Assembly (NCBI RefSeq): GCF_028502605.1
Contig: NW_026611593.1
Span: 2,790,001 to 2,854,000, forward strand
Direction: 5' to 3'
DNA: 64,000 nucleotides
Source of the DNA: Trichoderma breve
Taxonomy: Eukaryota > Ascomycota > Sordariomycetes > Hypocreales > Hypocreaceae
Shown in pieces: positions 1 through 11,645 of the stretch. The notes beneath the pieces were generated by a model. It searched no databases. It worked only from the letters and a program-made list of their open reading frames with translations, and was not told the DNA's origin. The first letter of the stretch is position 1, and every line of letters starts with the position of its first letter. Made by a program: the position numbers and the translations under genes.

Positions 1-1299
1 TAGTTTTATTAAATTAATAAAAAAAATAAAATTAATAAAATTAAATTTTTTTTAAAGAAAATAAATAATAATAAATAATAAATAATAAAATAAATTATTA
101 TTAATTTTATTATTAATTTATTTATTTATTAATTTTATTTATATAGTAAATTTAAATAAATAATTATAATAATTTAAATAAAAAATATATATAATAATAA
201 AAACTATAATAATAATAATTATTATATATATTTTATAAAAGTATAATTATATTTATTATAAAAGCTATAATAAAATTATAATTTAAATAATACAATTTTA
301 ATTATTATTTAAAATTAAAAAAAAAAAAATTTTATATTTTAAAATATATTATTAAAATAATTAATTATAATTATAAGCTTTAAAAACTTAATAAATAAAA
401 TAATAATATTTATTATTTATATTTTATAATGTTATTTTTATTTTTATTATATAAGTAATAATAAAACTATAATTTAAATAGTAAAATTTTAAGTATTATT
501 TAAAGCTAAAAAAATACTTTTATATTATAAAGAAATTTATTATTAAAATTACTAATTTAGTTTATAAAATTTATAAATATAATAAATAAAATAATAATAT
601 ATATTATATATATTTTATAAAATTATAATTAATTATATTATAATAATTATTATAAAGCTATTATTTAAATAAATAAATTTTAAGTATTATTTAAAATTAA
701 AAAAATAATTTTATATAAAATAAAAGTTAATATTAAATTTTTTTTATTTTAGCTTATATAATAATAATATTATTATTATTATAAAATATATATAATAAAT
801 ATTATAAAAATATAATAAATATATAATATATAATTTAATTTATTTTTATTATATAATTTATTATTAATTATTATAAAATTAAATTATTTATATAATTAAT
901 TTTTTTCTTTTATATTTTTTTATTTTTATTTATTATAATAATAGTTTTTTTATTATAATAATATTTTTTTATTTTATTATAATAAATTTTAATTATAAAT
1001 ATAAAAAAATTAATAATTTAAAAAAAAAAAGCTTATAAAATTATTAATTTAAATTTTAAATTATTATTAATTTAAAACTTTACTTTTAAGTTTTTTAATA
1101 ATTTAAATTTTTTTATTATTAATAACAAAGCTAATATAATTAATAGATTTATTTATAATAAATTAAAATTTAAATTAAAATAAAATAAAAATTTAAAAAT
1201 TTATATTTTTTAATATAATTTATTTAATAAAACTTTATTATTTATTAAAATAAATATAAAAAAATAAAAGTTAAATATTTAAAGTTAATTATTTATTTT

Positions 1300-1500
1300 A
1301 TTATTATTTTATTTATTATTATTTTAATATTTACTTTATTATATTTTATTTATTATATTTTATTTATTATTATTTCATTATATTTTATTTATTATATTTT
1401 ATTTATTATTATTTTATTATTTATTTTATTAATATATTTATAATTATATATTATTTTATTATTTATTTTATTAATATATTTATAATTATAATTATAAAGT
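1300..1500. repeat. Imperfect TTATTATTTTATT-type array
   Basis: About 200 bases of interleaved TTATTATTTTA and TATATTTTATTTAT units, less regular than the arrays that follow. Probably slippage expansion in already mutated DNA. Confidence 0.6.
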
Positions 1501-1615
1501 TATAATACTAATTAAAAAATTTAAATTATTTAATTTAGTAAAGTATTATTAAATAAAATATCCTAAAATAGCTTATAATAAGTAATTAAAAAAATTAAAA
1601 AAAAAAAGTAAATTA

Positions 1616-1758
1616 TTATTATTTCATTATTTTATTATTTTATTATTTTATTATTTTATTATTTTATTATTTTATTATTTTATTATTTTATTATTTTATT
1701 ATTTTATTATTTTATTATTTTATTATTTTATTATTTTATTATTTTATTATTTTATTAT
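1616..1758. repeat. 8-bp microsatellite (TTATTTTA)n
   Basis: A nearly perfect array with an 8-base period, roughly 17 copies, interrupted once near the left end by a C (TTTCATT). It holds no gene. Confidence 0.9.
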
Positions 1759-2526
1759 TATTATTTAAAAATAATAAATAAATAATAAATTATATTATAA
1801 AATAATAATTATTAACTTATATTTAATATATAAGCTTTAAAAAATAATTAATTTTTAATTTAATTTATTAATAATTAAAAAATTATATTTAATATATAAT
1901 ATAATTTAATTTATAAATTAATTTATAAATAATTAAAAAACTTTATTAAAAATTTATTAATTTATTATTTTTTATATTTAAAATTTAAAATTATTTCTTT
2001 AATATAAAATTTATTATTTATAATAAATATATAAAATAAATAATTAAAAATAATTATTAATTTAATTATTAAATTAAATAAAAAAAAAAGCTATAAATAA
2101 AATAATAATTTTTTTAATTAAAAATAATTTTTTTTTTAATATAATTTCTTTAAGTTTATTTAATAATTTATTATTTTATTATAATAAATAAATTATTTTA
2201 TTTATTATATTATATTTATTATATTATATTTAGTATATTTTATTTATTTTATTATATTTATTTTACTATTTTATTATTTAATAATTAACTTAATTATTAA
2301 AAGATTATATTATAATTAATTAAAATAATATTATAGTAATATTATAAAATAATTATAATAAAGCTTTATTAAATTTAAATTAATAATTAAAATTAAATAT
2401 TAAAATTTATAAAAATTTTTTAATAATTTTTAATATTTAAACTTTTAATAATTAAATTTTTTATTTAAAATTTATTATTATATATATTAATTTAAAATTT
2501 AAATTAAAATATAAATTAATAAATAT

Positions 2527-2690
2527 TTTATTTTATTATTATTTTATTATTATTTTATTATTATTTTATTATTATTTTATTATTATTTTATTATTATTTT
2601 ATTATTATTTTATTATTATTTTATTATTATTTTATTATTATTTTATTATTATTTTATTATTATTTTATTATTATTTTATTATTATTTTAT
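2527..2690. repeat. 11-bp microsatellite (ATTATTATTTT)n
   Basis: A nearly perfect tandem array with an 11-base period, about 14 copies, ending in a short TTTA run. It differs from the 8-base array at 1,616-1,758 by one extra ATT step, so the two may have arisen by the same slippage process. Confidence 0.9.
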
Positions 2691-4856
2691 TTATTTATTT
2701 ATTTATATTTAATTTATTAATTATAACTATATAAAATTTTAAAAGTTATTAAAAAGTTATAAGTTTTTATATATATTAAGAATTTTTTTAAATTTTAAAA
2801 CTTTATTTATATATATTAAAAATAAATAATATATTTAAGTATTTATTTTTTTTATTTAGAAATTTTTTATATTTCTTTTTTAATTATTTATTTTATTAAT
2901 TAATTTATTTTAATTTAATATTATAAAAAATAATATTATAAATAATAATATATTTATAAATATTTTTAAAAAATTTATAAAAAAGTTTTTAACAAAAACT
3001 TTATAAATAATATTAAATATATAATATATATTATTAATTTAATTATCTAAAATATATTAAAAAAGTATATATTTTTTATTTTTTTTCTAATTATTATTAT
3101 TAAATTATATAAATAATAATTTTAATACTAAAAAAAAAAATTATTATTTTTAATAATAAATTTTATTTATTAATTTTATTTATTTATTTTATTTAATTAA
3201 TTTTAAAAGTATTACTATTTAAGTAATACTTTTTTATTATTAAAGTAATATTAAAAGTACCTTTAAAAAATTAAAAAAAATATTATTTTTAAATAGTAAT
3301 AAAAATAACTTTAGAAAAAATAAAAAAAAAATATTTTTAAAATTATATAAATATTATTTATAAATTAAAGTTATATAAAAGCTTTTTTATTTATTTATTT
3401 TAATATTTATAAAAGTTAATATTTTTATAAAAAATTATATAAATATTTACTTTAAAAAACTTTTATAAAGAAAATAAAAGTTTAGGTAACTTTTTATAAA
3501 TATAATTATTTCTTTATATAAATATTTTTATTTTTTTTAATATAGTTACTTTTATTAAATAATAAATAAAAAAATTTAATTTTTCCTTAAATTTAAATTT
3601 TTTAATTTATTATTTAATAAAACTTAAAATAAATTAAAGAATAGTATATTTTATTATTAAAATTATATAATTTACTTTATATTTTATTTTTATATATTTT
3701 CTTTATATTTTTAAAAGCTTATAAAAAATAAAAATAATTTTTAAATTAATAAATTTATTTTCTAAATTAGGTTAATTACTACCTAAATAATAAAAAAGTA
3801 CTACTTAAATAATAATACTTAATTTTAATATTAATTTAATAAATTAAATATAATAAATTATTTAATTAATTATATATATTTAAAAGCTTAATAATTTATT
3901 AAATAAAAAAAATATTAAAAACTAAAAAAAATAAAAAAAAATTTATATTTTATAATAAAAAAAAATTCTTTTAAGTATTTATTATTTATTTTTTTATTAT
4001 TTATTTATTTATAATTAATTTTTATAATTAATATAACTTAATAACATTTAATATATTATATATTTAATATTTTTACTAATTTAAAAAAAATTTTATTATA
4101 TTATTATAATAATATAAATAATAAAAAATTTAAAAAAGTATATATTTTTTATTATAATTATATTTTTTTTAAATATAATTATAAAAACTATTTTATATAT
4201 TAATTTTAATATAATTTTTTTTAAATTTTTTTAAATAAAAAACTTTAAAAAAATTAAAGTTTATATTTCTTATTTTTTTAAAGTTTTTTATTAAATTATA
4301 AAGCTAACTTTATATAATTATTTTAATTATATTACTATATATTTATAAAATATATAATAAATAAAAAAAATTAATTACTTTATTTTTTAATAAATTTAAA
4401 AACTTTAATTTAATAATTTTTTTTATTTTTATTTTATTTATTATTTTTTATTTATTTAGTAATTTATTTTAATTAAGTTATTTATTATTAGGTTTTTATA
4501 AAAGTTATAAAATTTAATTAAATTAAATTAAAAAAATATTTCTTTAAAAAATTACTAATTTTAATTTAGTTAATTATAAATTATTTTTATTTAATTTATT
4601 TTTAAATTTTTAATTTAAAAATATTTACTTTATTAAAAATAATTTATTATACTCTTTTTTTAATATTAATAAAGCTATTTTAAATTTATTTTTTAATAAA
4701 TTAATTAATAATTTTAATTATATTAAAAATAATAATTTTAAAAATAATAATTTATTAAATTTTAATAAAAATTTTTTTTTAAAAATTAATATTAATAATA
4801 AAAAATAAATTTTTTTCCTTTATTAAAATCCTTAATTATTAAAAATATAAGTTATT

Positions 4857-5012
<156 letters not shown>

Positions 5013-5289
5013 TAATTAATTTTATTATTATAAATTAAATAAGGAAGTTAATAGTTCTATTTTAATTAATAATAATTTTATAAATACTTTTTTTAAAATA
5101 AATTAGTAAAGGATTTTAATTATAATAAAGCTATTAATAATAATAATAACTATTTCTTTAATTTTAATGAAAATTTTTATTTAGGAATTAATAATAATAA
5201 TATTATTAACTAAAATAAAATATCTTTATATTTAATAAAAAGCCTTATATTAAAAAATATAAGTTATTTATTTTATTTATTTATTACTT

Positions 5290-5402
5290 ATTTATTTATA
5301 TATTATTTATTTATATATTATTTATTTATATATTATTTATTTATATATTATTTATTTATATATTATTTATTTATATATTATTTATTTATATATTATTTAT
5401 TT
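5290..5402. repeat. 15-bp minisatellite
   Basis: About seven copies of the unit ATATATTATTTATTT. The array ends about 25 bases before the recognisable hAT C-terminal coding relic. Confidence 0.9.
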
Positions 5403-5426
5403 ACTAATTTATTTTATTATAATAAG

Positions 5427-5618
5427 CCTTTAGAATATTAAAAATCTAATAATAATAAATTTCCTATTTTATTTATTTTAGTAAAATATTATTTAGCTTC
5501 TATTACTATAGAAAGTATATTTTCTATTAATAATAATATTATAATAAAATTTAAAAATAAGTTAAATTTAAATTTAATCACTAAAATAATATTATTAAAA
5601 AGCTAAATAAAGGATTTT
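5427..5618 (+). pseudogene. hAT-family transposase C-terminal (dimerisation) relic
   Basis: One frame reads PLEY-stop-KSNNNKFP, then about 45 residues with YYLASIT-ESIFS, a KNKLNLNLI stretch and LLKS-stop-IKDF. Spacing and residues follow the hAT dimerisation domain, in which W-x-FP is followed by A-S-SER-FS and then R-N-L and L-LKSW. The two internal stops fall exactly where the family has Trp (PLEYW and LKSW): TGG has become TAA, as RIP would produce. Other conserved positions are also shifted, for example SER to ESI. The rest of the element upstream is not readable and is interrupted by simple repeats. This is an inactive fossil. Confidence 0.75.
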
Positions 5619-6204
5619 AAAAATCTTAAAAATAAATATTTTAAAAAGGATAAACTAAATTAATTTATATAATTATTTTATTTATATAATTTTTTTATTT
5701 ATTAAATAAATATTATTTTATTATAAAATAAAAATTTTTTATAATATAATTATAAAAATATAATTATAAAAAAATAAAAAAAATATAAAGTATTTTTTTA
5801 GTTTTAAATAATACTTAAAACTTTACTATTTAAATTATAGCTTTATTATATTTTATATAATAAAAATAAAAATATTATTATAAAATATAAATAATAAATA
5901 TTATTATACTTTTTATTAACTTTATAAAGCTTATAATTATAATTAATTATTTTAATAATAAATTTTTTTATAATATAAAAATATTTTTTTTACTTTAAAT
6001 AATACTTAAAATTTTACTATTTAAATTATAACTTTATTATAGCTTATATAAAAAAATAAAAATAACTTTATTAAAGTTTATAAAATAAAATATAAATAAA
6101 TTTATAAAATTAAGTTTTTTAGTAATTAATTAATTTAGTTTTTAGTTTTTAGTTTTTAATTAATAATAATTAATTAAAAACTAATTTTTTTAAGTTTAGT
6201 TAAA

Positions 6205-6690
6205 CTTAACTAAATCCTAAGCTAAGTAAAAGTATAAAAATAATTATTAAAAAAATTAATAAAATAATATAAAGGTTTTATTATAATTAGTTTTTTTTTA
6301 ATAATTTATTTTTTATACTTAGGAAAAAAAATTAAATTATATATATAATATTTTTAAAATTAAAAAACTATATAATAAAATAATATATTTATTTTTTTTA
6401 GTAATAATTATAATTTAATTATAATAATAAAATAACTAAATAAATAATTAAATTTATAATTAATAAAATTATAAATTTATAATTAAAAACTTTAAAAAAA
6501 ATTAAAATTAAGTAAAATAAAATATAAACTAAATTAATTAAAAAATATTAAAAACCTTAAGCTAAGTAAAAATATTAAAAAAATTATTAAAAAAAGTTAA
6601 TAAAATAATATATTCAAAATTATATATATTAAAGTTTTTTTATAATTAATTTTTTTTAAATAATTTATTTTTTATATTTAGAAAAAGTAA
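6205..6690. repeat. Degenerate direct duplication
   Basis: The segment 6,205-6,330 (CTAAGCTAAGTAAAA, then a run ending in a TTTTTTATA-CTTAGGAAAAA motif) recurs with changes at about 6,555-6,690. Both copies carry the same order of words, so this is a diverged direct repeat rather than chance low complexity. Confidence 0.65.
6330..6550. repeat. Degenerate repeat, partner of 8,780-9,045
   Basis: Shares the ordered words ACTATATAATAAAATAATAT, then AAATAAATAATTAAATTTAT, then AAGTAAA..AAATATAA..CTAAATTAA with 8,780-9,045. The second copy carries about 60 extra bases in the middle. Confidence 0.65.
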
Positions 6691-7607
6691 TTATTTTATA
6701 ATACTTAAAGTATTAAATATATATATTTTTTATATTTTTCTTTAGTTTTAAAATATATTAAAATATTATTTAAGTAAATAATAATAAAATTATTTTAATA
6801 TTTTTAAAAAATATAAATATATTAATTAATTTTAAAAATATTATTAAAAGTTTATAAAAACTTTCCTAAAGTACTAAGAATTATTATTTACTTATATTTT
6901 TTTTTATTTAAGTTAATTTATAAATATTAATAAAATTTAATTAAAAATATATTATAATATTTTATAATTAAATTTTTATTTTAAATATTAATAATAAAAA
7001 AATTAATTTTTAATTATAATAGTATTTAATTATTAATAATTAATAATTAATTATAATTTTTTATTTTTTATTTAAAATAAAAATAATAAAATATTATATT
7101 AAAATATTAAAAATTTTAATATATTTTTTTTTATTTTTTTATTTATTTATTAAAAATATTTAATTTTACTTAATTAAGGTTATATAATAGAAAATACTTT
7201 AATTATTTTTTTTTAAATTTTATTATATAATTTTATTTAATATAAAATAATATTTATATATTTTTATTAAAAATCTTTAAAAACTTTTTTAAAAAAAACT
7301 TAAATTTTTAATATTATTTTAGAATTTTAATTATTAAATTTATAAATTTTTTTTTTAATTATATTATTTTTCCTTTATAATTTTTAAAAAATTAATTAAG
7401 TTTATATAAGTTTTATTTTTCTTTTTATAAATTATTTTAAAAATTAAATTTTTATAATTATTATTTATTTTTATTATTATTATATAAAGATTTTTTTAAG
7501 CTTTAGAAATTAAAGTTTTTAATTTTTTTTATTTTTTTTATTTAAAGTTTTTTTATTATTTTATTAATAAATTAAACTTTTATTTTATATTATTAAAGAT
7601 TTATATT

Positions 7608-8430
7608 AATATAATTATATACTTAATTTTTCTAAAGTATAAAAAATAAATTACTTAACTATAATTAAAATAATAAATTTTTATTAAATTTTTATTTAAT
7701 AATTATTAAATAATTTAATTAATTTTTTTTTTTTTTTATAATTAATTTAAATTATTTTTTTTATTTTTTTTATTTTTTAAACTTTAGTAAATTTTTTTAT
7801 TAATAATATTTTTATTATAAATTTTTATAATAATAATAATTATTTTAATTATAATTATAATTAATTTTTTATTATTTTTAATTATTATAATTTTTTATAA
7901 TAAATATATATTAATTATTAATTTATTTTTTATTATTAAAAAGTTTATTATTTTTATATAAAGTATATTATTTTATTAAGTAATATTTTATATTATATAT
8001 ATAATTTATTTTTAAAAATTATTATTATTTTTTATAATTTAATAAAAAAAATTAAGTTTATTTAATTTAGTGAAATTATTAAATTATAAATTATAAAACT
8101 TAAAATATAATAATTATTTTATATTTAAACTTTATTATTTAAGTTATTTATATATATATTTATATTATATTTAAACTTTATTATTTAAGTTATTTTATAT
8201 ACTTTAAGTTTAATTTTAAACCTTAATTAATTATACTTTATAATTTAAATTTTAAAAATTTAAATTATGAACTATAATTAATTAAATTAAATTATAAATT
8301 AATTTTAAATTTTAAACTAAAAGCTAAAGTATAGTTTTTTTTTAATTTAATTATTATAATTTTATTAATTTATTTAATAATAAATATAATTTTTATAATT
8401 AAATTAATTCTTTTTTATAAATTAATTAAT
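7608..8430 (+). repeat. Degenerate repeat family, copy A
   Basis: Begins near ATACTTAATTTTTCTAAAGTAT. It continues through the marker word TAATTTAAATTATTTT and ATTATAATTATAATTAAT, and ends in ATAAATATAATTTTTATAA. The same order of words recurs at 10,130-10,880, inverted at 10,880-11,158 and 8,600-8,835, and in part at 11,155-11,490. It is probably a mutated transposable element; no coding motif survives. Confidence 0.7.
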
Positions 8431-8599
8431 ATAGTTTTTTTTTTATATTTATAATAATTATAAATATATTATAATTATAATTAATATATAATTTTTATTT
8501 ATTTTAAAATTTACTAAAACTTTAAGCAATTTTTTTATTTTAAATTATTATAAAAATATTTTTTTTTAAAAAAATATTTAGTTTTTTATTTCGATTATT

Positions 8600-8835
8600 A
8601 TAATAAATTAATATTTATAATATATAAAATAACTTAAATAATAAAATTTAAATAAAATATAATAATTATACTTTAAATTTTATAATTTATAATTCAATAA
8701 CTTAATTAAATTAAATAAACTTATTATATTTTTTTATTAATTTATAAAAAGTAATAATAATTTTACTTTAAAATAAATTATATATATAATATAAAAAACT
8801 ATATAATAAAATAATATATTTACTTTTTTTTATTA
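8600..8835 (-). repeat. Repeat family, inverted copy E
   Basis: Read on the minus strand, this stretch gives the ordered words found in the middle of copies A and B: TATATATAATTTATTTT, then TTTATTTAATTT, then AAATTATAAATTATAA, then TTATTATTTAAGTTATTTTA. It lies about 170 bases after copy A and so forms a long inverted repeat with it. Confidence 0.65.
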
Positions 8836-9045
8836 TATTTAAATAAAATTATTAATAAATTTACTTTATTAATTAAAAAAAATAACCTTTATAAAAAATA
8901 TTAATATTAATTTAATTATAATATTAAAATAGTTAAATAAATAATTAAATTTATAATTAATAAAATTATATACTTATAATTAAAAGTTCTAAAGAAAAAA
9001 AAACTAAAGTTAAGTAAAGTAAAATATAAGCTAAATTAACTAAAG
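8780..9045. repeat. Degenerate repeat, partner of 6,330-6,550
   Basis: Second copy of the segment described at 6,330-6,550, with about 60 extra bases. It overlaps the outer end of inverted copy E, so the two families are nested or share a terminal part. Confidence 0.6.
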
Positions 9046-9974
9046 GGTAATATAAAATATATATTATAAAAAAATAAACTTATATAAAAAATTAAATAAT
9101 AATAATAATATTATTATTATTATACTAAATAACTAAGCTAAGCTAAGTTAGTAATTAATTCCTTTATTAATTTCTTTATTATAGAAAACCCTTTTATAAA
9201 AAACTTATATTTACTACTAAAATAAAAACCTTTATATTACTTTTTTTATTATTATAATAGTTTATTATTATTATAATTTATAATTATAGTAACTTAAAGC
9301 TATTATATTTTTAATTTTTTAAAAAAAATTATTAATTAATTAAATAAATATTATTAATTAATTTATAATTATTATAAATTATATTTAATATTTAATATTT
9401 TTATAATAGTTTTTTATTATAAAAGTAATTTATTAATTTATTTTTTAAAAAATTATTTTAAAAAATATTATTATATTATAATAACTATAGTTAAAGTTTA
9501 ATATTATTAAACTAAGCTTTTATTATTATATAAAATATAACTTAAATTATATATTAACTTTAAGTAGTAATTATTAAAATTAACTTAAAAACTTAAGTAT
9601 TATAATAATTTAATTATTTAATAAGTAAAATAATTAATTTATTAATATAAAGTTTTTTAATTAAATTTAAATTAATTATTTTATAAATACTTAGTGAAAT
9701 ATTATAAAACCTTTAGGTATATATTATTATATTATAATAGGAAAAATAAATAATATATATATAAAAAAGTAAATAATATAATTTAAATTATATTTAAATA
9801 TATAATATAATAATTAAGTAATATAAAATTATAAAAAAATAATAATAAAAATATATATTAAAAATTAAATAATATTAATATATATATAAATATATTTTAC
9901 TTTATATATATTATTATATTTAAATAAATTATTTTAAAAATTTAAATAATTTTTTTTTTATTTTTATTATAAAA

Positions 9975-10045
9975 ATATTATATAAAAAATAAATTATAAA
10001 AAAAATAAATTATAAAAAAAAATAAATTATAAAAAAAAAATAAAG
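9975..10045. repeat. Short tandem AAATAAATTATAAAAA units
   Basis: Four imperfect copies of about 16-18 bases in which the A-tract lengthens from copy to copy. No gene. Confidence 0.7.
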
Positions 10046-10129
10046 TAAATATAATTTAAAAATATAAAAAATTTAATTTAAAATAAAAAAAAAATAAAAT
10101 ATATATAAAAAAATATATTATAAATTTAA

Positions 10130-10880
10130 ATTTTCTCTTAAATATAAAAAATAAACTACTTAATTAAAATTAAAATAATAAATTATTATTAAACTTTTAT
10201 TTAATAATTATTAATTAATAATACTTTATTAATTTTTTTATTTAATAATAACTTAGTTAATTTATATTTTTTTTTATAATTAATTTAAATTATTTTTTTT
10301 TACTTTTTTTTATTTTTTAAACTTTAGTAAATTCTTTTTATAATATTAATAATATTTTTATTATAAGTTTTTATAATAATAATTATTATTTTAATTATAA
10401 TTATAATTAATTTTTTATTATTTTTAATTATTATAATTATTTATATTATTAAAAAAGTTTATTATTTTTATAATATATTATTTTATTAAGTAATTTTTTA
10501 ATTTTAAAAGTATTATATATATAATTTATTTTTATAAATTATTATAATTTTTTATAATTTAGTAAATAAATATAATAAATTTATTTAATTTAATTAAGTT
10601 ATTAAATTATAAATTATAAAGCTTAAAATATAATAATTATATTATATTTAAACTTTATTATTTAAATTATTTTATATTTTTTAAATTTAATTTTAAACTT
10701 TAATATAATAATTATATTTTATAATTTAAATTTTTAAAGTTTAAGTTAATTAATTATAATTAATTAAATTAAGTTATAAATTAATTTTATATTTAAAATT
10801 AAAAATTAAAAAATAATTTTTCTTTAATTTAATTATTATAGTTTTATTAATTTTTTTAATAATAAATATAATTTTTATAA
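10130..10880 (+). repeat. Degenerate repeat family, copy B
   Basis: Colinear with copy A, from the CTTAAATATAAAAAATAAAC start to the ATAAATATAATTTTTATAA end. It is followed immediately by an inverted copy. Confidence 0.7.
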
Positions 10881-11158
10881 AAAATTAATTATAATTATAA
10901 TTAAAATAAAAATTATTATTATAAAAATTTATAATAAAAATATTATTAATATTATAAAAAAATTTATTAAAATTTAAAAAATAAAAAAAATAAAAAAAAT
11001 AAAAGAAAATAATTTAAATTAATTATAAAAAAAAATATAAATTAATTAAATTATTAATTAATAATTATTAAATAAAAGTTTAATAATAGTTTATTATTTT
11101 AATTTTAATTAAATAGTTTATTTTCTATACTTAAGAAAAATTATTTAATTATATATAT
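10880..11158 (-). repeat. Repeat family, inverted copy C
   Basis: On the minus strand this reads as the first 270 bases of copies A and B, including the CTTAAGTATAGAAAATAAAC start and TAATTTAAATTATTTT. Head to head with copy B it forms an inverted repeat. Confidence 0.7.
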
Positions 11159-11490
11159 ATTTTTTTTTATATATAATTTATTTTTAAAAATTATTATTAA
11201 TTTTTATAAATTAATAAAAAAATAAAATTTATTTAATTAAATTAAATTATTATATTATAAATTATATACTTAAATTTTATATTATATTTAAACTTTATTA
11301 TTTAAATTCTTTTATATATTTATATTATATTTAAATATTATTATTTAATTTATTTTATATATATATATATATATTAAATTTTAAAATAAATATTAAAATA
11401 TAATTTTTCTTTAATTTAGTTATTATAATTTTATTAATTTTTTTTATAATAAATATAATTTTTATAATTAATTTTTATATTTAATTACTA
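11155..11490 (+). repeat. Repeat family, partial forward copy D
   Basis: Matches the second half of copies A and B, with the words TATATATAATTTATTTTTAA, AAACTTTATTATTTAAAT and ATAAATATAATTTTTATAA in the same order. Confidence 0.6.
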
Positions 11491-11494
11491 AAAT

Positions 11495-11645
11495 TTATAA
11501 TACTATTATAATATTTATTATAGTAATTATTATTATTAATATTATAGTAATTATTATAATTAATATTATAGTAATTATTATAGTAGTTATTATAATAGTT
11601 ATTATAGTAGTTATTATAGTCTTTGTTATAGCAGTTGTTATAGTG
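11495..11645. repeat. Minisatellite at the AT-block boundary
   Basis: Tandem TTATTATAGTAG / TTATTATAATTA units of about 12 bases. G content rises from left to right (ATAGTAATT, then GTAGTTATTATAG, then GTTATAGCAGTTGTTATAG). The sequence then becomes ordinary mixed-composition DNA within about 50 bases. A long minus-strand frame of Ile and Thr codons here is a by-product of the repeat. Confidence 0.75.
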
